Assembly: GCA_035651755.1 (NCBI GenBank)
Contig: DASRFA010000029.1
Span: 1-64,000, forward strand
From: DASRFA01 sp035651755
Lineage (GTDB): Bacteria > Desulfobacterota > Binatia > UBA12015
Direction: 5' to 3'
Length of the DNA stretch: 64,000 nucleotides
The notes under the pieces are model-generated. The model made no database searches. It had not been told where the DNA came from and saw only the letters and a list, made by a program, of their open reading frames with translations. Below, in pieces: positions 1 through 8,902 of this stretch. The first letter of the stretch is position 1. Each line of letters starts with the position of its first letter. A program made the position numbers and the translations under genes.

Positions 1-1667
1 GGCAGCGCCTGCGTCGAGATCGCCTTCTTGGCGTAGAGGCGCGACCGCTTGTCCTCGATCTGGAAGAGCTCCGAATGCTGCCCGATCGTCTCGGCGCTGC
101 CCAGCATCAGAAAGCCGGCCGGCTTCAGCGCGTAGTGGAAGAGCGACATCAGCTTCTGCTGCAAGCTCGCGTTCAGGTAGATGAGCACGTTCCGGCAGAG
201 GATCAGATCGATCTTCGAGAACGGCGGATCGCGCGTCAGGTCCTGGCGAGCGAAGACGCAGAGGTCGCGCACGACCTTGCTGACGTGGTAGTCCGTCTCG
301 GTCTTGCTGAAGAAGCGCCGGAGCCGTTCCGGCGACACGTCCGCGGCGATGGACGGCGGGTAGTGCGCGGCGCGCGCCTGCTCGATCGCCGCGTCGCTGA
401 CGTCGGTCGCGAAGATCTGCACCGGCACCGACGCCGCGCGATCGCCGAGGAACTCGATCAGGAGCATCCCGATCGAGTACGCCTCCTCGCCGGTCGAGCA
501 GCCGGCGACCCAGACGCGGATCGGCTCGTCGTCGCGGTGCTGCGCGAGGATCCGCGGCAGTGCTTGCTTCCGCAACGCATCGTAGGACTCGGGATCTCGG
601 AAGAATCGCGTCACCAGGATCAGGAGGTCCTGGAAGAGCGACTGCACCTCGGCAGGGTTCTCTTCGAGGTAACGGATGTACTGATCGAGCCGCGTGAGGC
701 GATGGAGGACCATCCGGCGATGCACGCGGCGCTCGATCGTGGGCCGCTTGTATTGCCGGAAGTCGACGCCGGTCCCCGACCGCAAGAGGACGAGGACGCG
801 GTCGAAGAGCTGCGTCCGATCCGGCAGGTGGGTCTCCTTCTCGAGGGCCTCCTGCGCGGCTTCGCGCAAGTACGGATGGCGGCCCATCTGGCAGAGCGCG
901 ACCGCGATCTCTTGCGGGGTCAGCACCAGATCGACGAGCCCGCTCGCGATCGCCGCGCGCGGCATCCCGTCGTAGCGCGCGCTCTCGGGGCGCTGCGCGA
1001 TCGTGATCCCACCCGCCGCCTTGATGTCGCGGAAGCCGATCGTTCCGTCGGAGGCGGTTCCCGACATGACGACCGCGATCGCGCGGTCGCGAGCGCTCTC
1101 CGCGAGCGACGTGAAGAAAGCGTCGATCGGCATGAACTGGGAGCGGTCGGTCGGACGGGGGAGGAGGCGGAGCTGGTGCTGGTCGACCACGAGCTGGGCG
1201 TTGGGCGGGTTCACGTAGACGTGGTCCGGGAGCAGCTCGACGCCGTCCGTCGCCTGCACGACCGGCAGCCGGCTGTGCGCTGCGAGCAGCTCCGCGAGGG
1301 CGCTCTCGTGCTGCGGTGCCTGGTGCTGGATGAGCACGATCGCCATCCCGGGATTCTCCGGAAGCGAGCTCAGGAGCTGCGAGAACGCGTCGAGACCGCC
1401 CGCCGAGGCGCCGATGCCGACGATGGTGCCCCCCCTCGATGGGGACGGCACCCGGTCGCCGTCGACCCATTCGGTGGGGATGGCCGGTCGCGTCGTATCG
1501 TCCGGCCTCGATTTCGCCCGCGACGGCTCGGCGATCGAGGACTTCTTCGCGGCGCGCGGCTTCGCGGTCGCGTCGACCCGCGTCCTTGCTGCCGAGACCT
1601 TTGCGGTCTTCGCGGTGCGCGAAGATCTTCTCCGATCACCAGTGGCGCCGGGTGTTCGTCTACGCAC
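1..1667 (-). CDS. CheB-CheR fusion chemotaxis-type protein (3' end off window)
   Basis: A methylesterase domain is followed by a glutamate methyltransferase domain in one chain; the C-terminus lies beyond the left edge. About 555 residues are visible. The CheB catalytic triad is present: Ser88 in IGASAGG, His115 in LIQHQ and Asp207 in SDGT. The CheR part starts near residue 275 and shows the SAM-binding VAGCSTGEEAYS motif and the CRNVLIYL motif. I place the start at a GTG at 1667, which overlaps the upstream cheB stop by 8 bases. This leaves about 75 basic, low-complexity residues before the esterase, so a later start is possible. In the family such fusions usually continue into PAS and kinase domains, which cannot be checked here. 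The likely role is a stand-alone sensory adaptation or stress-signalling module, since no cheA or receptor gene is in the window. Confidence 0.85.
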   Translation of the reverse strand, partial: MRRRTPGATGDRRRSSRTAKTAKVSAARTRVDATAKPRAAKKSSIAEPSRAKSRPDDTTRPAIPTEWVDGDRVPSPSRGGTIVGIGASAGGLDAFSQLLSSLPENPGMAIVLIQHQAPQHESALAELLAAHSRLPVVQATDGVELLPDHVYVNPPNAQLVVDQHQLRLLPRPTDRSQFMPIDAFFTSLAESARDRAIAVVMSGTASDGTIGFRDIKAAGGITIAQRPESARYDGMPRAAIASGLVDLVLTPQEIAVALCQMGRHPYLREAAQEALEKETHLPDRTQLFDRVLVLLRSGTGVDFRQYKRPTIERRVHRRMVLHRLTRLDQYIRYLEENPAEVQSLFQDLLILVTRFFRDPESYDALRKQALPRILAQHRDDEPIRVWVAGCSTGEEAYSIGMLLIEFLGDRAASVPVQIFATDVSDAAIEQARAAHYPPSIAADVSPERLRRFFSKTETDYHVSKVVRDLCVFARQDLTRDPPFSKIDLILCRNVLIYLNASLQQKLMSLFHYALKPAGFLMLGSAETIGQHSELFQIEDKRSRLYAKKAISTQAL

Positions 1668-2784
1668 TGTGCTTCGTCCGATCGCGCGCGCCGAGCGCCG
1701 CGTTTCGCGACGGTTTGGCGCGTCTCCTCGCAGCCGCCTTCTTCGGGGACGCGCCGTTCAGCAGCGCACCGATCTTGTCGGAATCGCTCCGCTCGAGCAC
1801 CGAGCGGATCACTCGAGCGCGCGCCTCCGCGTCCTCGGCGCGCTCGACGTAGCCGGTGGCGATCGCCTCCAGCCCATCACGGCCGCCGCGGGCCGCGTGA
1901 TCCGCCATCCGTCCAGCGAGCCGCCGTCGCAGCGCCGCGGTCTCCTCGAGGGCGCGCAGCGCGGTCCACAGCGCATCCTCGAGGTTCTCGTCCTGCGCCG
2001 TGAGCAGGCTCTGATCGGTGTATCCGTGGCCCACCCGACACCGAAAGCGCAGGAGCCCGGGCTCCTCGAGCTCCCACAGGGCGCCGCCGCAGTCCGGGCA
2101 TGCGTACGCGGCCGGCGCTCCGAGCTCGCGCTCATCGCCGTTGCCGTTGCCGTCGAACGCCGCGTTCTCCTTTCCCGCGACATCCTTGCGAGCCATCTTC
2201 GCGCCTCCCGGCCGCGCTCCGTTGCGCACGTGCTCGGCGAGCAGCGCGGGAATCTCGTCGACCCGGGCGACGTGGTCGACCGGCACGTTGGCGATCGCGC
2301 TGAGCGGCATGCTCGGATAGAGAGCGTCGCTCGCGTGCTGAACGATCGCGACGCCGCCCCCGCGCTTGATCGCGAGGAGACCGTGCGTCCCGTCGTTGAG
2401 CATTCCGGACAGGACGACGCCGATGACGCGGTCGCCGTGGCTCGCTGCCGCGGTGCGAAACAGCGTGTCGACCGAGGGCCGGAACCGGTTCTCGCGCGGA
2501 CCCCGCGTGAGCCGGACGACGTCGTTCTCGACGATGACGTGCTGATCCGGCGGCGCGACCAGGATGCGGCCGTAGCTGAGGCGCTCACCGTCGCGCGCGT
2601 AGCCGGCCTGGAACGCGCTCGACCTTCCGATCAGCTCGGGCAGCACCCGAGGAGAGTCGGGCGACGTATGGATCACCACGACGAGGGTCGCGGAGAGGTC
2701 GTCCGGTAGGCCGGATGCAACTCGTGTGATTGCTTCGAGGCTACCCGCCGAACCACCGACGACGATCAAGTCGCGCGGGGGCAC
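1660..2784 (-). CDS. cheB: CheB-type protein-glutamate methylesterase with C-terminal Cys cluster
   Basis: This 374-residue protein has a CheB esterase domain from residue 1 and no N-terminal receiver domain. Ser12 (GGSAGS), His39 (VVIHTS) and Asp131 (LNDGTHG) form the expected triad. After about residue 200 there is a second segment with a CPDCGG motif and a later CRVGHGYT motif, suggesting a small metal-binding finger, followed by a helical Arg/Ala-rich tail. It starts with GTG and lies directly upstream of a CheB-CheR fusion on the same strand, so two methylesterase domains are encoded back to back. Lacking a receiver, its activity must be controlled by something other than CheA phosphotransfer. 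The identity is secure; the target is unknown. Confidence 0.88.
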   Translation of the reverse strand: MPPRDLIVVGGSAGSLEAITRVASGLPDDLSATLVVVIHTSPDSPRVLPELIGRSSAFQAGYARDGERLSYGRILVAPPDQHVIVENDVVRLTRGPRENRFRPSVDTLFRTAAASHGDRVIGVVLSGMLNDGTHGLLAIKRGGGVAIVQHASDALYPSMPLSAIANVPVDHVARVDEIPALLAEHVRNGARPGGAKMARKDVAGKENAAFDGNGNGDERELGAPAAYACPDCGGALWELEEPGLLRFRCRVGHGYTDQSLLTAQDENLEDALWTALRALEETAALRRRLAGRMADHAARGGRDGLEAIATGYVERAEDAEARARVIRSVLERSDSDKIGALLNGASPKKAAARRRAKPSRNAALGARDRTKHSA

Positions 2785-2815
2785 GATTTCATCTACTCAC
2801 CGGCGCGTTTGGCGG

Positions 2816-3175
2816 TCAACGCGACCGACGACGGCCTCGTCTTCCGGTCTTCGAGCCGCTAGCGGTGCGGGGAAACCTGCCGAAGTGCTTCTGGACCAGC
2901 GTGCGGACCGCATCCCCCGGCTCCGGAGCCGGGAGCGCGGGAATGACGCGCCCTCCGAGGTAGCGTGGTGCGCGGATCGGATACGCCGCGATCGGCCACA
3001 TCGACTGAAGCCGCGCGCGATGCTCCGCGTCGATCGCGCGCGTCGCGCGAGCCGCCGCGATCTGCGCGCGCGCCCGCGCGCGCGCCGCGTCCGCGAGAGC
3101 GGACGCTTCTGCCGCAGCCCGCCGGCCACCGACGGATGTAGCGGCTTTCGCACGCGACGAGATCCCGCTGCGCAT
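2816..3175 (-). CDS. small Ala/Arg-rich helical protein, unknown function
   Basis: This 119-residue protein of unknown function has an ATG preceded by a good AGGAG ribosome site about 9 bases upstream; an adjacent GTG at 3178 is the alternative. Residues 20-60 are Ala/Arg-rich and should be helical. The middle contains WPIAAYPIRAP and the end is basic. It sits 31 bases upstream of cheB on the same strand and shares an AQIAAAR segment with the next small gene upstream, so the two may be distant copies of one helical element. No family is recognised. The ribosome site and position in the operon are the main support. Confidence 0.45.
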   Translation of the reverse strand: MRSGISSRAKAATSVGGRRAAAEASALADAARARARAQIAAARATRAIDAEHRARLQSMWPIAAYPIRAPRYLGGRVIPALPAPEPGDAVRTLVQKHFGRFPRTASGSKTGRRGRRRSR

Positions 3176-3202
3176 CACCCTGCTCCTAGCGCCTACGAGA
3201 CA

Positions 3203-3406
3203 TCATGGCCGGGGGGGGCGAAATCCAAGGGGTGGGGCGCGGCGAGGCACTTCCGTGAAGATCCCGATCCGTGACCGGATCTCGCGCGCGGCCGCGATCT
3301 GCGAAGCCGCTTCCGCGCGCACGGCGCGTGCATCGCGCGTCGCCGTTCGCGCCTTCTCCCGGATGTCCTCCAGCGCGCATACGCTCAGGAGCTCGAACTC
3401 GGGCAT
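3203..3406 (-). CDS. 67-residue helical protein, unknown function
   Basis: The protein begins MPEFELLSVCALEDIREKA and is a predicted long helix (residues 12-50), ending in a Pro/Arg tail. A GGAGG ribosome site lies 8 bases before the ATG, which fixes the start. It appears to be the first gene of a minus-strand unit leading into a second small protein, cheB and the CheB-CheR fusion. A run of eight Gs near the stop (3210-3217) makes the last few residues sensitive to sequencing error. No family assignment is possible. Confidence 0.45.
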   Translation of the reverse strand: MPEFELLSVCALEDIREKARTATRDARAVRAEAASQIAAAREIRSRIGIFTEVPRRAPPLGFRPPRP

Positions 3407-3980
3407 CCCAAGCCTCCGAGATCGCCGTCTGCAAGCGGCGTTCGGGCTCACGGGAGACCACGATGCCGTTCCGCATCGACCGCTTCGCGACCGTCCGGGG
3501 AGCCTGTTCGAGACGGGCGAGGGGGGTGACCCCACTCTATCCCTGGTCATCGGGAAGCGGAAGGCGTCCGTCGGGCCGCGGATTCGCAGTCCTCGAGCCC
3601 GGTCACGCGGGACGCGCCGTCCGCCCGTTCTCGGACGACGCCGCGCGGCGCCAGGACCCGGATTGCGGCTGAATCGGCGTCACAGCACTATGGCGTCGTG
3701 AGCAGGACGCCCGATGCGCTGGAGTGCGAGCGTCGAGCTCGACTCGGATTGGCTGCAGACGAGATCGCCGATCTGCGACGACGGGCGGCGGCCCGCTGCA
3801 GGAAGAGCGTCGAGCTCGCCCGGCGGGCACGCGGTGTCGCTCGGCGAGCGCGCAGCATGGTTGCCGTGGGACGTGGGCATTCCGAGGCCGCGGCCGTCCG
3901 CCCGGACCACGAGGGCGAGGTCCCTTGACGTCGTCGTGTCCTCGTCGGCCGCCCAGGTGGTGACGGGGCGGAAGAGGGGG
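3407..3980. other. 574-base stretch without a confident gene
   Basis: Short open frames exist on both strands (for example a GTG-started frame at 3698-3928 on plus and a minus frame at 3680-3910). None has a ribosome site, a recognisable domain or clear codon bias over its competitors. The stretch separates the minus-strand chemotaxis unit from the small plus-strand gene at 3981 and should contain promoters for both. No obvious hairpin or repeat was seen. Confidence 0.4.
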
Positions 3981-4292
3981 ATGATGCCGACGGGAACGTC
4001 GGTCGACCGACACGCCGTGGAGGCGTTCGCGGCGAGTCACGGCTACCGCGAAGCCGCCTGCGGCTCGTGCTCCAGGGGTCGCTCGCCGGGATGCGCGACG
4101 TGCGACGGGACGGGTCGCGTCTGGCTCTCCGACAGCGGGACGGAGCTGTCCGAGGAGGCGATCGTCCGGCTGATCGCGGGCGAGCACCGAGCCGGCGTCA
4201 AGCGAGCCGGTCGAGAACCGCCTCGGTCGCCTTCCGCCGCTCGGCGGCGCGCGCGGCGGGGTCTTCCTCGACGAGGCGCTCGTCGGGCGTGA
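3981..4292 (+). CDS. small CxxC zinc-ribbon-like protein
   Basis: This 103-residue protein starts at ATG ATG, immediately preceded by a purine-rich GAAGAGGGGG ribosome site. Residues 20-45 carry two Cys pairs, CGSC and CATCDGTG. The second resembles the CxxCxGxG repeats of DnaJ-type zinc fingers, so a small metal-binding ribbon is likely. Codon use in this part is strongly GC3-biased, as in its neighbours. The last 95 bases overlap the 3' end of the biotin carboxylase gene on the other strand, and that part encodes only a basic tail. The partner and function are unknown. Confidence 0.5.
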   Translation: MMPTGTSVDRHAVEAFAASHGYREAACGSCSRGRSPGCATCDGTGRVWLSDSGTELSEEAIVRLIAGEHRAGVKRAGREPPRSPSAARRRARRGLPRRGARRA

Positions 4293-7032
4293 CCTTGAAG
4301 AGAGGCTGGCCCTTTCGCACCACCACGCCGTCGTCGGGGACGAGGATCTCGTCGATCGTACCTGCGAAAGTCGCGTAGACCTTGTTGAACATCTTCATCA
4401 CTTCGATGATGTAAATGGGGTCGCCCTTCTCGAAGTGCGAGCCGCCGGCCACGTACGGCGGCATCCCCGGTCCCTCGCGCGCGTAGTACGTCCCACCCAT
4501 CGCGGCCACGATCTCGTCGGCGCGGGTCGCCGGCGGCGGCACGAGGACCTTCCGCATCGCCTCCTGGTGCTTCGGATCGAGAAGGCGATCGGGGATCGCG
4601 ACCCCGAGGTCCTCGTCCAGGCGGAGGTCGTAGAACCCGGTCTGCGACGCGAGGAGCGGTAGCACGGCGAGGATCTCGAGCCCGAGCTGGTGCCCCGCGT
4701 GCGCCGCCCGCACGCGCTGCCACGTGTCGCGGTCGATGCCGAAGGACGGCTCGCCGGCCCGGAGGCGCCGATCGAGGTCGCGCCACGGCACGCCGGCGGC
4801 GCCGCGGTCGGCGAGGCGGCGATAGAAGCCGAGCGCGCGCTCGAGGAGGTCCCGGTCGTGATCCCAGATCCGGCTCGCCGCGACGGCGTTCGGGTCGTCG
4901 AGGTGGAGGAGGCGGTACGTCTCGGCGAGCACCTCGACCGGGTTCCGAAGCCAGCGGACGCAACCGGCGTCGATCTCGAAGTCGAGGCGATGCGCCGAGA
5001 GCCATGCCGACAGAAGGTGCGGCTCGTCGACGAGCCGGAAGATCGGGCGCTCGAGCAGCGTCTCCTTGAGCTCCAGGACCGAGCGCGTCGCGGCGACGGC
5101 GTCCTTGCCGCCAGCGCGCGCGGCCGCGCGGCGCGCGATCTGCTCGAAGGCGTACTCGAAGTCGATCTCGTGACCCGCGGCCGCGAGCTCTCCGACCGCA
5201 GTCAAGTACGGAACGACGAACTTCGTCGTCGGCTTGGCCCACGGGTCGCGGCTCCCGAACCAGACGAGGAGCCCGTAGAGGAACTCGAGGTTCGTCGCGA
5301 GATCGATGCCGCGGATCGTGGTCCGGCGCAGAACCTCGACGAGGTTGTCCCAGCTCTCGCGGCGGTCCGCGCCGGTCGCGAGCAGGAGCGCGATGTTCGA
5401 GTCGTACGCGCCGGCGAGCCGGTAACGCATGAAGAGCCCGGTGTCGGGGTTCTTGATGCAGATGCCCTGGTCGTCGCGGATCTCGCACGGGATCGGATCG
5501 GACCAGGAGACGATGATGCCGCCGGCGCTCGGCGAGAGAGCGCGGTCGGTCGCGTTCAGGCGCGCCTCGATCGCCGCGCCGTCGCGCTGGACGCGCTCGG
5601 GACGCGGGAGGCGCTTCTTGTGGCGTGCGACGATCGCCATCGCCTCGACCAGCGAGTGGACGTCGAAGAAGTCGCCCGCGTCCGCGGGGTTCGCGAAGCG
5701 GAGCGCGTAGCAGAGCTCCGACACCCGGTGCTCGACCTGGATGCGGGTGTTCACCTCCATGAAATAGTGGCGATCGCCCTCGACGATGCACTCGAAGGTC
5801 GACGCCGAGTCGAGCCCGACGGCGCGCCCGAAGCGCTCCGCCTCCGACTCCATCCGCTGGAGGACGCCGAGGTCGCTCTCGAGGACCGCGGCGAGTCGAT
5901 CGTCGCCGGCGGCGCGGCGGCGGGCGATCTCGTTCGCGAGGCCTTCCTGCGTGATCGAGATCTCGACGAGCTTCTGCTCGTGCATCTGGAGCGAGCAGTC
6001 GCGGCCGCCGAGCGAGATGCACCAGTCGCCGTTGCCGAGGATCTGGATCTCGTTGTGGCGCGTGCTCTCGACGTTGAGCTCGACCAGCATGTTCTTGTTG
6101 TCGCCGGGACCGGTCGCCTTGACCTCCGCGAGCACCTCGCGCACGAGACCCGGCACGGCGGAGGCCTCGGAAAAGATGCGCTGGCCCTTGCCGCCGCCGC
6201 CGCCGATCGCCTTCAGGCGGAAGCGCCGGCCGGGGTTCTCCGCGAGGAGGCGCTCCGCCTCGCGCCGGATCTGCTCGGACAGCTCGTCGGTCGTGAAGAG
6301 GTCGAGCTGCTTCGAGTAGGCCGCGTCGAGGAGCTTCTCCGCGGCGACCGGGAGCGGGGTCGCCTCGCCGCGGAGCTCGGGCACGTCGAGCTTGTGGCCG
6401 CGCGCGAGCTTCTGGAGCGCCGCGCGGTCGGGCGCCTTCGCGAGCAGCGTTCGCACGGTCGAGTCGTTGATCCCGGGCGTGACCGAGACGCCGTTCTCGA
6501 TCGCGGTGCGCTTCGCCTCGTCCTTCGCGCCGGCCGCCTGCTGCGTGTGCGAGCCCGGCCCGATGAAGCGCAGGCCGGCGTCCTCGAGGGCGCGCACGAA
6601 GGTCGCGTCCTCGGCCATGAAGCCGTAGCCCGCGAAGACGTAGTCGTAGCCGTGGTCGCGACAGATGCGGACGATGTCCGCGATCCGCTCGAGGCGCTCC
6701 TCCTTGGAGGCGCCGCTGTAGTCGGGAACGGCATGGACGTGCGCCGGGTCCATGATGCGGACCTCCGGCGAGAGCGCGCGCGAGTAGACGATCGAGTCCT
6801 TCTCGGAGACGAGCATGCCGATGCGCGGGATGCCCATCTCGCGGAAGACGTCGATCGCTTCCTTCCGGATCGGGCCGCGGCAGACGATGAGGACGCCCAT
6901 GTCCTCGCACGCGAACGACCGGACCCACGCCGAGGACGATCGCGCGAGCCGGCGATCGCGGCTGACGAGCGCGTTTGCGGCGGAGTCGACGTCGCCCGGA
7001 GCGGCCGGGACGGCGGCCGCGGTTCCGCTCAA
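4198..7032 (-). CDS. acyl-CoA carboxylase alpha subunit (biotin carboxylase + biotin carrier)
   Basis: This 944-residue subunit carboxylates biotin with ATP and bicarbonate and carries the biotin. An N-terminal biotin-carboxylase fold (about residues 45-165) is followed by an ATP-grasp domain with a Gly-rich loop GGGGGKG (277-283) and the EVNTRIQVEH signature. A long helical middle follows, then a C-terminal biotinyl domain with EVMKM; the biotin-accepting lysine is about residue 880. The chain is longer than standard AccC-type subunits (450-670). It has roughly 100 extra residues between the N-terminal fold and the Gly loop. A 4-base ATGA overlap with the upstream carboxyltransferase gene implies coupled translation and a 1:1 complex. 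The acyl-CoA substrate cannot be told from sequence. Confidence 0.88.
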   Translation of the reverse strand: MSGTAAAVPAAPGDVDSAANALVSRDRRLARSSSAWVRSFACEDMGVLIVCRGPIRKEAIDVFREMGIPRIGMLVSEKDSIVYSRALSPEVRIMDPAHVHAVPDYSGASKEERLERIADIVRICRDHGYDYVFAGYGFMAEDATFVRALEDAGLRFIGPGSHTQQAAGAKDEAKRTAIENGVSVTPGINDSTVRTLLAKAPDRAALQKLARGHKLDVPELRGEATPLPVAAEKLLDAAYSKQLDLFTTDELSEQIRREAERLLAENPGRRFRLKAIGGGGGKGQRIFSEASAVPGLVREVLAEVKATGPGDNKNMLVELNVESTRHNEIQILGNGDWCISLGGRDCSLQMHEQKLVEISITQEGLANEIARRRAAGDDRLAAVLESDLGVLQRMESEAERFGRAVGLDSASTFECIVEGDRHYFMEVNTRIQVEHRVSELCYALRFANPADAGDFFDVHSLVEAMAIVARHKKRLPRPERVQRDGAAIEARLNATDRALSPSAGGIIVSWSDPIPCEIRDDQGICIKNPDTGLFMRYRLAGAYDSNIALLLATGADRRESWDNLVEVLRRTTIRGIDLATNLEFLYGLLVWFGSRDPWAKPTTKFVVPYLTAVGELAAAGHEIDFEYAFEQIARRAAARAGGKDAVAATRSVLELKETLLERPIFRLVDEPHLLSAWLSAHRLDFEIDAGCVRWLRNPVEVLAETYRLLHLDDPNAVAASRIWDHDRDLLERALGFYRRLADRGAAGVPWRDLDRRLRAGEPSFGIDRDTWQRVRAAHAGHQLGLEILAVLPLLASQTGFYDLRLDEDLGVAIPDRLLDPKHQEAMRKVLVPPPATRADEIVAAMGGTYYAREGPGMPPYVAGGSHFEKGDPIYIIEVMKMFNKVYATFAGTIDEILVPDDGVVVRKGQPLFKVTPDERLVEEDPAARAAERRKATEAVLDRLA

Positions 7033-8846
7033 TGGAACTCCCGCTGCACGGATTCCATCGGGCCGGGCGTGTAGTGGCGTAGCAGGAAGTCCAGGTTCTT
7101 CGCGAGCACCGATCGCAGCTCGCCCGGCATCACGATCTCGGAGATCGATCCGAGGCTGAGCGCCTCGCGCGGGTTCATGAGCTCCTGCTCGTAGCGCGCG
7201 TTGAACTCCGCCTCGCGCGCCTTGAGCCAGTCGGCGACCTCTTTCTCCGCGGTGCGGCGCGCCTCGTCGCGCGACGCGCCCGCGCCGACGAGGCGCCCGA
7301 CCGCCTGCTCGCGGCGGGCGGCCGCCTCGTCGCGCACCTGCTTCAGCTCCTTCTTGTAGACGAACTCCTTGCCGGCGGTGCCCATGACGGCGAGGCGGGT
7401 CGTCGGGAGCGCGAGCACGATGGACGCGCCCGTCGCGTAGCTGTTGAAGGCGGCGTACGCGCCGCCGAACGCGTTTCGCAGGATGAGCAGGATGCGCGGC
7501 GTCCGGAGGTCGATGATCGCGTCGAGCATCGCGCGACCCGCTTGTACGATGCCGCGGCTCTCCTGGTCGCGCCCCGGGAGGAAGCCGGTCGTGTCCTCCA
7601 TGAAGATCATGGGGATGTTGTAGATCGAGCAGAAGCGGACGAAGCGCGCGATCTTGTACGCGCAGTCGACGTCGATCTGCCCGCTCGCGACCGCGCTGTT
7701 GTTCGCGACGAAGCCGACGACGTTGCCGCCCATCCGGCCGAACGCCGTGATCGCGTTGCGCGCGCGGTCGGGCTGGATCTCGAAGTAGTCGCCGTGGTCG
7801 CAGACGCGCTCGATGATGAGCGACACGTCGATCGGCGTGTTCATCCCGGTCGGCGAGTTGAACGCCTTCCGGAGAAGCGTGTCGATCTCCTTCGTGGGGC
7901 GATCGACCGGGTCCGAAGTCGACTCGTAGGGCGCGAGCACCCTGTTCGAGCTCGGGAGGTACGAAAGGAGGCGCTCGGCGGTGCGCAGCGCGCCCACCTC
8001 GTCGGCGACGGTCAGATCGACGACGCCGCTCGCGCCGTGCACCTTCGGCCCGCCCAGGTCGTCGGGCGTCACGTCCTCGCCGAGCACGCTCTTGATCACG
8101 CCGGGGCCGGTCAGGCCGAAGAAGGTGCCGGCCGGCTGGATCATGAAGCTACCCTGGCGCGGCAGGTACGACCCGCCGCCGGCGTTGTAGCCGAACATGC
8201 ACATGATGCTCGGCACGACGCCCGAGATCTTCCGGAGCGCGGTGAAGGCCTCGGCGTAGCCGTCGAGCCCGCCGACGCCGGCCGGCACGAATGCGCCCGC
8301 ACTGTCATTCATGCCGATGAGCGGCATGCCGCGCTCGCCCGCGAGGTAGATCAGGTTCGCGAGCTTCCGGCCGTTGGTCGCGTCCATCGAGCCGGCGCGA
8401 ACCGTGAAGTCGTGGCCGTAGAGCGCGACGTCGCGCCCGCTGATGCGGATGATCGCGGTCACGAGCGACGCGCCGTCGAGGTTCGGACCCCAGTTCTGGT
8501 AGAGGATCGTCGGGTCGGCGCCGCGGTCCTGGAGCACGTCCATGCGCTCCCAGACCGTCATCCGGTCCTTGGCGTGCTGGCGCAGCGTCGGCAGCGTGCC
8601 GGCCGCGGTGAAGGGGCGGTCGCGCAGCTCGACGCCCCCTTCCATCGCGAAGTCGTACGGGCCGCGTCGGGCGTCCGCGCGGGCCGTGGCGCCGCTCGCG
8701 GGGGCGAGCGGGTCGTCGAGCGCGGGCACGACGGGCGCCTCGGGCGAGGCCGGGCGCTCCGCCGGCTTGGACCGCGCGGGCTTCACGGCCGTCGCCGTCC
8801 TGGTCGCGGGCGCGGGGCCCGCATGCTCTGTTTCCCCTCGATTCAC
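7029..8846 (-). CDS. acyl-CoA carboxylase carboxyltransferase (beta) subunit
   Basis: This 605-residue carboxyltransferase has two crotonase-like halves. It moves the carboxyl group from biotin to an acyl-CoA. Motifs include the N-terminal oxyanion region around NDSAGAFVPAG and FGYNAGGGSYLP, and the C-terminal region around EDTTGFLPG and RNAFGGAYAAF. The first 60 residues are Pro/Ala/Arg-rich and probably disordered. The last part has a helical insert rich in Arg and Glu (about 500-560). The start is GTG at 8846, and its leader contains a stable inverted repeat. It is the first gene of the carboxylase operon and overlaps the alpha-subunit gene by 4 bases. Propionyl-CoA, acetyl-CoA or a branched acyl-CoA are all possible substrates. 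Confidence 0.87.
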   Translation of the reverse strand: MNRGETEHAGPAPATRTATAVKPARSKPAERPASPEAPVVPALDDPLAPASGATARADARRGPYDFAMEGGVELRDRPFTAAGTLPTLRQHAKDRMTVWERMDVLQDRGADPTILYQNWGPNLDGASLVTAIIRISGRDVALYGHDFTVRAGSMDATNGRKLANLIYLAGERGMPLIGMNDSAGAFVPAGVGGLDGYAEAFTALRKISGVVPSIMCMFGYNAGGGSYLPRQGSFMIQPAGTFFGLTGPGVIKSVLGEDVTPDDLGGPKVHGASGVVDLTVADEVGALRTAERLLSYLPSSNRVLAPYESTSDPVDRPTKEIDTLLRKAFNSPTGMNTPIDVSLIIERVCDHGDYFEIQPDRARNAITAFGRMGGNVVGFVANNSAVASGQIDVDCAYKIARFVRFCSIYNIPMIFMEDTTGFLPGRDQESRGIVQAGRAMLDAIIDLRTPRILLILRNAFGGAYAAFNSYATGASIVLALPTTRLAVMGTAGKEFVYKKELKQVRDEAAARREQAVGRLVGAGASRDEARRTAEKEVADWLKAREAEFNARYEQELMNPREALSLGSISEIVMPGELRSVLAKNLDFLLRHYTPGPMESVQREFH

Positions 8847-8856
8847 GTCGCTTGCC

Positions 8857-8884
8857 GCGCCCGGGCGGTGTCTGCCCCGGGCGC
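8857..8884 (-). promoter_or_regulatory. perfect 9-bp inverted repeat in the carboxylase leader
   Basis: GCGCCCGGG at 8857-8865 is the exact reverse complement of CCCGGGCGC at 8876-8884, with a 10-base loop. It lies 11 bases upstream of the GTG start at 8846, so in the mRNA it would sit over or next to the ribosome-binding region. No good Shine-Dalgarno sequence is visible outside it. A role in limiting translation is an inference. Confidence 0.45.
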
Positions 8885-8902
8885 CGCGCAGTTATAGCAG
8901 GC

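Noticed and set aside
75..2003. 642-codon plus-strand frame at the left edge
   Set aside because: It is the shadow of the CheB-CheR and CheB genes, whose triads and SAM motifs are on the minus strand.
3698..3928. 76-codon GTG-started frame after the chemotaxis unit
   Set aside because: There is no ribosome site, the composition is Arg-rich and competing frames of equal quality exist on both strands.
4690..7074. 794-codon open frame opposite the biotin carboxylase
   Set aside because: There is no domain, and the composition is typical of a reverse-complement shadow. The minus-strand gene has clear catalytic motifs.
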